64,000 bases of DNA. Origin: an uncultured Bacteroidota bacterium (GTDB taxonomy: Bacteria > Bacteroidota > Bacteroidia > Chitinophagales > LD1). Of this stretch, positions 58,005 through 64,000 are shown piece after piece. Below the pieces are notes generated by a model that was given only the letters and a program-made list of their open reading frames with translations, did not search any database and was not told the origin of the DNA. The stretch spans positions 25,884 through 89,883 of the forward strand of contig CALAYL010000029.1 in assembly GCA_937894725.1 (NCBI GenBank). Direction: 5' to 3'. The first letter of the stretch is position 1; every line of letters starts with the position of its first letter. Position numbers and translations under genes: made by a program.

Positions 58005-59429
58005 ATGAAACAAATATTCATTTTGCTGTTCATAGGTATCAGCTCTACACAAATGGTAGCTCAGCGCGATGGAGCGATGGCACTCAGCCTAGACCAAGCT
58101 ATAGCGTATGCGTTGGAGACAAAATCTGAGGCCAAGAATGCACAGCTCGATATAGACAAAGCGAAAGCTAAAAACTGGGAAATAACCACCACAGGCTTAC
58201 CAACTATCACCGGCAATGTGGACTATAAGTATTTTTTTAAACGACCTACTTCGCCTGCTTTTGAAAAAATATTGAGCGACCCGAATAGTGTCACTAACCA
58301 AGTGTATGGCGTATTGGCGCAAAACTCGCCTGCTATTGCCAATATTTTACAAAACGCTTCTTCACAAAGTACCACGCCTATTTCTTTCGTTCTTCCTCAC
58401 GATCTTCAGGTGGGTGTACAACTACAGCAGCTGATTTTTGATGGTAGGTACCTTCTAGGATTGAAAGCCACAAAACAGCTAATGAAAACAGCCGTGCTTA
58501 CAAAAGACCTTTCAGAACAAGAAATACGTTATAAGGTAAAGACCGCCTATTACCAAGCTCAAGCGGCTGTGATGTCAAAAAGTTATCTTAACGAAACTTA
58601 TACCGTAGTATCAAAATTAGTAAATGATACTCGTGAGGTGTATAAAGCAGGATTTGCCGAAGAGCTAGATGTAAACAGACTAGAATTGGTACAAGCATCA
58701 CTAGAATCGCAAATACAAAATCAGAATAGAATGGCTGAAATAGCGTTGGCCAATCTCAAATTTCAGATAGGTATGAATGTAAATAGCCCGTTGATTTTGA
58801 CAGAAAGCCTACAAGACCTGAGAGCTAAAGCGGGGATGCCGGCTACTCAATTTAGTGTAGAACAACGTATGGAGTATGACTTGTTCAAAACAGGCTTGAT
58901 ACTTGGCGACTTAGATGCTAGACAGCGCCAGTCTGCTTATTACCCTTCAATCTTCGGATTCGCCAGCTATGCAGGTCAGTCACAAACCGAAACATTTAAA
59001 GAGATTTTCCAAAAAAATTCTTTAGGCAAAAACAATTGGTTTCAGACGGGAATAGTAGGACTAGGAATGAAGGTGCCTATTTTCGACTCAGGCCTTACAC
59101 ATGCTAAAACTAAGCAAGCAAAGCTGGATTTGCAAAAAACAAAGAATGACTTTGAAAACTTTGAAAAAGCTGCTGCACTTCAGTTTCAGGTATCAAACAC
59201 CAATTTTGTTTCTTCCTTGGCTGATGAGCAAATAGCCAAAAAGACACTTGTGCTAAGTGAGAAAATCTATAAGACGACTAGTATTAAATTTAAAGAAGGA
59301 GTAGGGAGTAGTTTTGAGTTGGTACAATCGGAGCAAGAGCTTATTCAAAACAAACTTAAGCAAATACAATCTACCCTCAATGTACTCACCCACAAGGCAG
59401 ACCTCGACAAAGCCATGGGCACTAAATAA
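58005..59429 (+). CDS. TolC-family outer membrane efflux protein
   Basis: A 474-aa outer-membrane channel component. It has a signal peptide (cleavage near residue 19, VAQ) and two OEP repeats of alpha-helical hairpins. The first (about 24-250) starts LSLDQAIAYALETKSEAKNA and the second has KVPIFDSGLTHAKTKQAKLD near residue 365. Together with the next two genes it forms a tripartite efflux system that spans both membranes. It follows the TetR gene by 3 bp. The transported compounds cannot be read from sequence. Confidence 0.9.
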   Translation: MKQIFILLFIGISSTQMVAQRDGAMALSLDQAIAYALETKSEAKNAQLDIDKAKAKNWEITTTGLPTITGNVDYKYFFKRPTSPAFEKILSDPNSVTNQVYGVLAQNSPAIANILQNASSQSTTPISFVLPHDLQVGVQLQQLIFDGRYLLGLKATKQLMKTAVLTKDLSEQEIRYKVKTAYYQAQAAVMSKSYLNETYTVVSKLVNDTREVYKAGFAEELDVNRLELVQASLESQIQNQNRMAEIALANLKFQIGMNVNSPLILTESLQDLRAKAGMPATQFSVEQRMEYDLFKTGLILGDLDARQRQSAYYPSIFGFASYAGQSQTETFKEIFQKNSLGKNNWFQTGIVGLGMKVPIFDSGLTHAKTKQAKLDLQKTKNDFENFEKAAALQFQVSNTNFVSSLADEQIAKKTLVLSEKIYKTTSIKFKEGVGSSFELVQSEQELIQNKLKQIQSTLNVLTHKADLDKAMGTK

Positions 59430-59468
59430 AAAATTAATTATAAAACACATTATCACTAAATCATAAAA

Positions 59469-60602
59469 ATGAAAAATATCATCAACCTAGTAGCACTAAG
59501 CGTAGCGTTTATTTGGCTTCAATCGTGTGGTCCAGATACCACTACACTTGAAGGAAAGAAAACAGCTCTTCAAAAACTTAAAACCCAAAAAGACGAAATC
59601 CAAACTCAAATAGCCACACTCGAAAAGGAGATAAGCAAGCTAGAACCTAAAGCAAAAAGTAGCGAAAAGTCCAAACGAGTGGGTATAGATAGTATAACCA
59701 CAGTCGATTTTAAACACTATATAGAAGTTCAAGGAGCAGTAGATGCACAAGAAAACGTGATGGCATTGCAAGCAGCACCAGGTATAGTTACTCAAATTTT
59801 TGTGAGAGAAGGCGATAGAGTAAGCAAAGGGCAAGTACTATATATTACCGATGCATCTACCTATACAAAACAAATAGAAGTAGTACAGTCTCAGCTCGAC
59901 TTGGCTAATATCGCTTACCAAAAACAAAAATCACTTTGGGATCAAAACATAGGTAGCGAAATACAATACCTACAAACGAAAGGCAACAAAGAAACATTAG
60001 AAAAGCAAATCGGAAATCTTCGTGCGGCAATAGAACTTACAAAATGTAAATCTCCTATAAACGGTACAGTAGATGAGGTAAGAGTGAAGCTAGGTGATAT
60101 AGCAGCTCCGAGTCAATTGATGCCAGGCGTACGTGTGGTCAATTCATCAAACATGATAGTCAAAGCAAAACTATCAGACTCATACATTGGTAAAGTGAAA
60201 GCTGGTGACAAAGTAGTCGTTAATTTCCCAGATATAGATAAAAGCATAGAAACAAACGTAACGTATGTAGGCCAAACGGTAGATAAACAGTCGCGAACAT
60301 TCAACGTAGAAGTTCGACTAGCAAACCCATCGAACGAATATAAAGCGAATATGATAACCCGATTGCTGATCAACGATGAAATCATCAAAAACACCATTGT
60401 GATACCGCAAAATTTAATTCAAAGAAATGAAAAAAGCAGCTATGTGCTAGTGGCTGAAAATGGTACGGCAGTCAAAAAGGTAGTCACTACAGGTTCTACA
60501 TACAATGGACAAATCGAAGTAAAAGAAGGATTAACTGTCGGGGATAAAATCATTACCCTTGGTTTTAGCGAAGTAGTTGATGGGCAGAAAATAACATATT
60601 GA
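59469..60602 (+). CDS. RND efflux periplasmic adaptor (membrane fusion) lipoprotein
   Basis: A 377-aa lipoprotein (LQSC, Cys20) that links the permease to the outer-membrane channel. An N-terminal coiled-coil (about 30-60, LQKLKTQKDEIQTQIATLEK) is followed by the lipoyl-like barrel half (APGIVTQIFVREGDRVSKGQ), an alpha-hairpin (about 135-195), the second lipoyl half (CKSPINGTVDEVRVKLGD) and beta-barrel domains. The coiled-coil at the extreme N-terminus is outside the usual adaptor layout. It lies between the TolC-like and permease genes with 39- and 42-bp gaps. Confidence 0.9.
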   Translation: MKNIINLVALSVAFIWLQSCGPDTTTLEGKKTALQKLKTQKDEIQTQIATLEKEISKLEPKAKSSEKSKRVGIDSITTVDFKHYIEVQGAVDAQENVMALQAAPGIVTQIFVREGDRVSKGQVLYITDASTYTKQIEVVQSQLDLANIAYQKQKSLWDQNIGSEIQYLQTKGNKETLEKQIGNLRAAIELTKCKSPINGTVDEVRVKLGDIAAPSQLMPGVRVVNSSNMIVKAKLSDSYIGKVKAGDKVVVNFPDIDKSIETNVTYVGQTVDKQSRTFNVEVRLANPSNEYKANMITRLLINDEIIKNTIVIPQNLIQRNEKSSYVLVAENGTAVKKVVTTGSTYNGQIEVKEGLTVGDKIITLGFSEVVDGQKITY

Positions 60603-60644
60603 TATTCAGCGAAAAAAATTGTAGGTAGATATAAATAAAAAAAC

Positions 60645-63600
60645 ATGGATTTTTCAAAATTAAAAGAACTGAAATTCACCACTTGGTGTATTGAAAATAG
60701 CACGGCAGTTTATGTATTTACAATACTCATATCGGTGATGGGTTTTGTGACTTACCAAAGCTTACCCAAGGAGCTTTTTCCAGATGTAGTAGTGCCTACT
60801 ATATCGGTAGCTACAATTTATCCAGGAGCTACTCCATCGGATATTGAAAATATGGTGACAAAGCCACTCGAAAAACAATTAAAAGCTATCAATGGTATAA
60901 AAAAAGTGACAAGCAATTCGATGTCGGATTTTTGTTTGATAATAGCCGAATTCAATACAGACCAAGATCCGAAACTTTGCAAACAGAAAGTAACCGATGC
61001 TGTGGACAAAGCAAAAAAAGATTTGCCTAGTGACCTCAAAGACGACCCGCAGATTCAGGAATTTGATATATCGGAGTTGCCTATTATGAACATTAACCTT
61101 GCAGGCGATATACCACTCGATAGGCTAAAACAATATGCAGAGGATCTACAAGATAAAATAGAAACCCTCAAAGAAATAACTCGAGTTGATATCATTGGAG
61201 GATATAATCGAGAGATACAAATCAACGTGGATTTGTATAAGATGACAGCCTCTGGTATTTCGTTTTTGGATATTGAGAATGCGGTATCTCGACAAAATAT
61301 GAATATTTCAGGAGGCGAAATGCGCATAGGTGATCTGCGAAGAAATTTGCGGGTAACAGGAGAATTCAAAACGCCAAGTGATATAGGCAATATCATCGTA
61401 CGTTCATTTACTGGCAATCCTGTGTTTATAAAAGACATAGCGGAGGTAATAGATGGATATGCAGATAAGCAAGACTTTGCCCGACTTGGGGGCAAACCCG
61501 TAGTGACCCTAAATGTTGTAAAACGAAGTGGAGAGAATCTACTTGATGCAACAGACAAAATCTATGACTTTATAGACGAATATCAAGCCAATCGTTTTCC
61601 AGAAGGAGTAACAGTGGAGGTAACAGGCGACACGTCAGACCAAACACGAATCCAACTTCATGATTTGATTAATACGGTGATTATTGGTTTTGCTTTGGTC
61701 GTTTTTGTGTTGATGTTTTTTATGGGTTTTCAAAACGCTTTCTTTGTTGGGTTAGCGGTGCCTCTTTCTTGTTTGATAGCTTTTTTGTTAATGCCAAGTT
61801 TAGGTCTTACGATGAATGTGATTGTACTTTTCGCATTGCTACTCGCCTTAGGTATCATTGTGGATGATGCGATCGTAGTGATCGAAAATACGCATAGACT
61901 TTTGCATCAGCATCCAGAATGGACCATAACACAAGCCGCTAAATATGCCGCAGGTGAAGTATTTATTCCAGTATTGGCGGGTACACTTACTACACTGGCG
62001 CCTTTTATACCCCTACTCTTCTGGCCAGGGGTAGTAGGCAAATTTATGCGCAATCTTCCACTCACACTTATAGTTACACTCGGTGCTTCGTTGTTTGTGG
62101 CATTTGTAATGAACCCTGTGTTTGCCGTATCGTTTATGAAACGCGAAGAAGAGCATAGTTTTGTTTCGTTGAAAGATTTGCGTGTGTGGATTGTCGCATT
62201 TATAGCAGTAGCAGTAGGAGGGTATTTGTCGCGCCATTTTGGTATTGCAAATTTTGCTGTTGTAGTTGTGCTTTTTATGTTGCTTCATGTTTTTGTTTTA
62301 CAATATGCTATCGCTTCTTTCCAAGAGAAAGTATGGCCAAAGTTTTTGAGTGGATATAAAGCTTTCCTAGCTAGATTGATACATGGGGCAGCACCTTATT
62401 ATGTTCCTTTCTTAGCACTAGGGTTGTTGTTTTTGAGTTTTGGCGTATTAGTATTGTCAAAACCTAAAATCGAATTTTTTCCTGATGGAGAACCCAATTT
62501 TGCATACATCTATTGCAAGCTACCTATGGGTACAGATGCAAATGTAACTGACTCCATAACCAAAATTATTGAGGAGCGAGTGTATAAAACAATAGGGAAA
62601 GCTAATCCTGATGTCACCTCTATCATTACTAATGTAGGACTAGGTGCGGGCGACCCCCAAAATCCAGATAAAGTAGCGACACCATACAAAAGCAAGGTGA
62701 CGGTAGCCTTTAAAAGATATGCCGATCGAAAAGATCCACAAACCTCCAAGATTTTGAAATCATTGCAGGCAGAGTTTAAAACAGGAGTAGCTGGCGCAGA
62801 TGTATCGGTAGAAAAAGAAGTGAATGGACCACCCGTAGGTAAACCGATCAATATCGAAATCATGGGCGATGATTTTGATGTCTTGTCAAAACTTTCCACT
62901 ACACTCAAATCAAAACTTGAAAACTCAGGGATAAAAGGAATCAACGAGCTCAAATCTGATTTGCAGCTTGCTAAACCGGAGATTATCATTGATATAGACA
63001 AAGAAAAAATGCAGCGTGAAGGACTATCGCTAGCTCAAGTAGCGGTCGAAATTAGAACAGCACTATTCGGGAAAGAGGTGTCTAAATTTAGAGATGCCAA
63101 TGACGATGCACCAATTCAACTTCGATTACAAGAAAAATATAGAGATAAAGCAGAGGAACTAATGAACCTCAATATCTCATTTATGGATTTTGCCACAGGC
63201 TCGTTCCGTCAGATGCCCATTTCTTCGATAGCTACGCTACGTTATGAAAATTCATTGAATCAAATCAATCGCAAAAACCAACGAAGAGTAGCTACCTTAT
63301 CTTCAGATCTAGAATCAGGATATGCAGCCAACGAGGTAGTACCAGATGTCCAAAAAATAATCAATGAAATGGATAAGCCTATGGGCTATGATATAATCAT
63401 GACAGGAGAGCAAGAGCAGCAAGCCGAAACAGGCGCATTTCTTGGCAAAGCCTTTGGTTTTGCATTGGCTTTGATGATCATGATTATGGTTACCCAATTC
63501 AACTCAGTAGCCAAGCCACTTATCATCACGGGATCTGTACTCTTTAGTTTGATTGGGGTGTTTTTTGGCAATGCACTTTTTGGCATGAAAGTATCGGTAG

Positions 63601-64000
63601 TAATGACCGGTGTGGGCTTCTTTGCACTAGCAGGCATTGTTATCCGAAACGGTATTTTGCTGATTGAATTTATAGATGAGTTGCGTGCAAGAGGGCTGTC
63701 GGTAGAGGAAGCTATCGTAGAAGGAGGAGTAACTCGTATCACACCCGTATTGCTCACGGCTATGGCGGCTATCTTAGGTTTGATACCATTAGCTATTGGA
63801 TTAAATATCAATTTCGAAACGCTTTTTGCAGAGTTTAATCCACATTTCTACCTAGGTGGCGACAACGTATCTTTCTGGGGGCCATTAGCATGGACGATGA
63901 TTTATGGACTCGTGGTGGCTACATTCCTAACACTACTCGTAGTCCCTTCGATTTATATGCTCGGTGTGCGGGTGAAAGATAGGATGAGGAAATTGTTTTA
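60645..64000 (+). CDS. RND-family efflux permease (HAE1/AcrB-like), stop codon at the window edge
   Basis: The frame opens at ATG 60645 and remains open to base 63998 (1118 codons), with TA as the first two bases of the next codon, so the stop is probably just cut off. It starts MDFSKLKELKFTTWCIENST and has TM1, then the first porter domain (YPGATPSDIENMVTKPLE). TM4 carries the proton-relay acidic residues in LALGIIVDDAIVVIENTHR, and the second half has AGIVIRNGILLIEFIDELRA. Between TM6 and TM7 a longer insert with two extra hydrophobic stretches (about residues 515-550) is present. It is energised by protons and exports toxic compounds or lipids; the substrate is not known. Confidence 0.92.
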   Translation, partial: MDFSKLKELKFTTWCIENSTAVYVFTILISVMGFVTYQSLPKELFPDVVVPTISVATIYPGATPSDIENMVTKPLEKQLKAINGIKKVTSNSMSDFCLIIAEFNTDQDPKLCKQKVTDAVDKAKKDLPSDLKDDPQIQEFDISELPIMNINLAGDIPLDRLKQYAEDLQDKIETLKEITRVDIIGGYNREIQINVDLYKMTASGISFLDIENAVSRQNMNISGGEMRIGDLRRNLRVTGEFKTPSDIGNIIVRSFTGNPVFIKDIAEVIDGYADKQDFARLGGKPVVTLNVVKRSGENLLDATDKIYDFIDEYQANRFPEGVTVEVTGDTSDQTRIQLHDLINTVIIGFALVVFVLMFFMGFQNAFFVGLAVPLSCLIAFLLMPSLGLTMNVIVLFALLLALGIIVDDAIVVIENTHRLLHQHPEWTITQAAKYAAGEVFIPVLAGTLTTLAPFIPLLFWPGVVGKFMRNLPLTLIVTLGASLFVAFVMNPVFAVSFMKREEEHSFVSLKDLRVWIVAFIAVAVGGYLSRHFGIANFAVVVVLFMLLHVFVLQYAIASFQEKVWPKFLSGYKAFLARLIHGAAPYYVPFLALGLLFLSFGVLVLSKPKIEFFPDGEPNFAYIYCKLPMGTDANVTDSITKIIEERVYKTIGKANPDVTSIITNVGLGAGDPQNPDKVATPYKSKVTVAFKRYADRKDPQTSKILKSLQAEFKTGVAGADVSVEKEVNGPPVGKPINIEIMGDDFDVLSKLSTTLKSKLENSGIKGINELKSDLQLAKPEIIIDIDKEKMQREGLSLAQVAVEIRTALFGKEVSKFRDANDDAPIQLRLQEKYRDKAEELMNLNISFMDFATGSFRQMPISSIATLRYENSLNQINRKNQRRVATLSSDLESGYAANEVVPDVQKIINEMDKPMGYDIIMTGEQEQQAETGAFLGKAFGFALALMIMIMVTQFNSVAKPLIITGSVLFSLIGVFFGNALFGMKVSVVMTGVGFFALAGIVIRNGILLIEFIDELRARGLSVEEAIVEGGVTRITPVLLTAMAAILGLIPLAIGLNINFETLFAEFNPHFYLGGDNVSFWGPLAWTMIYGLVVATFLTLLVVPSIYMLGVRVKDRMRKLF

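Overview
The window looks like a piece of a Bacteroidota chromosome. The DNA is AT-rich. Secreted proteins carry Bacteroidota-type lipoboxes, and one protease ends in a type IX secretion (T9SS) sorting domain. Several proteins belong to families typical of the phylum: a Big_5 lipoprotein with a C-x(4)-PTGG start, DUF3109, DUF1573, DUF2279, a GldM-like C-terminus and a DUF2147 protein. Ribosome binding sites are weak, and a few starts have boxes close to the phylum's TAnnTTTG -7 element. I saw no rRNA, tRNA, insertion sequence, prophage or CRISPR array. Most genes are housekeeping or cell-envelope genes.

Layout. 0-3 kb: the start of a small membrane protein, an orphan peptide-binding lipoprotein and a peroxiredoxin-like protein, with related hairpin terminators. 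3-11.5 kb: a plus-strand group with a T9SS subtilase, a DUF3109 protein, an APC amino-acid permease, an unknown lipoprotein and a class-A-like serine hydrolase. 11.6-16.7 kb: a minus-strand group with a polytopic membrane protein, a class-C-like serine hydrolase overlapping psd, then nadD overlapping corA. The 440-bp gap between psd and nadD is packed with TCCACA-core DnaA-box-like sites. 16.7-29 kb: an rRNA/tRNA methyltransferase and a GldM-like protein, then a long minus-strand run of hpt, msrA, a GH73/LysM glucosaminidase, an O-methyltransferase, a gamma-carbonic anhydrase, a Big_5 lipoprotein, mnmG, umuC, umuD, a collagen-like protein and a biotinyl carrier protein. Several parS-like palindromes lie in 16.3-25.3 kb.

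29-38 kb: small secreted and envelope proteins, another class-C-like hydrolase, a membrane-anchored Rieske oxygenase, obg and adk. 38-45.6 kb: an ABC-F (Uup-type) ATPase, two related small lipoproteins, a PpiD-like folding factor, a nucleoid-associated protein and a DUF2279 protein. 45.6-48.7 kb: two tandem mosaic lipoproteins next to a lipoprotein with an HExxH metallopeptidase motif, followed by a six-copy pentanucleotide repeat. 49-56.4 kb: a ComM-like AAA protein, a TrhA-family membrane protein, truA, an ABC exporter, a membrane protein and serC. 56.6-64 kb: a DUF1573 protein, then a TetR regulator with a complete tripartite RND efflux operon (TolC-like, adaptor, permease). The permease runs to the last base of the window.

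The most interesting signals are these. (1) A candidate replication origin at 14.7-15.1 kb together with a parS-like cluster and mnmG. (2) A umuDC operon whose UmuD lacks both catalytic residues of the autoprotease (Ser to Glu, Lys to Asp in an ungapped alignment), preceded by tandem palindromic operators. (3) A tandem lipoprotein pair with near-identical ends and a strongly diverged middle of exactly equal length, next to a predicted surface metallopeptidase.
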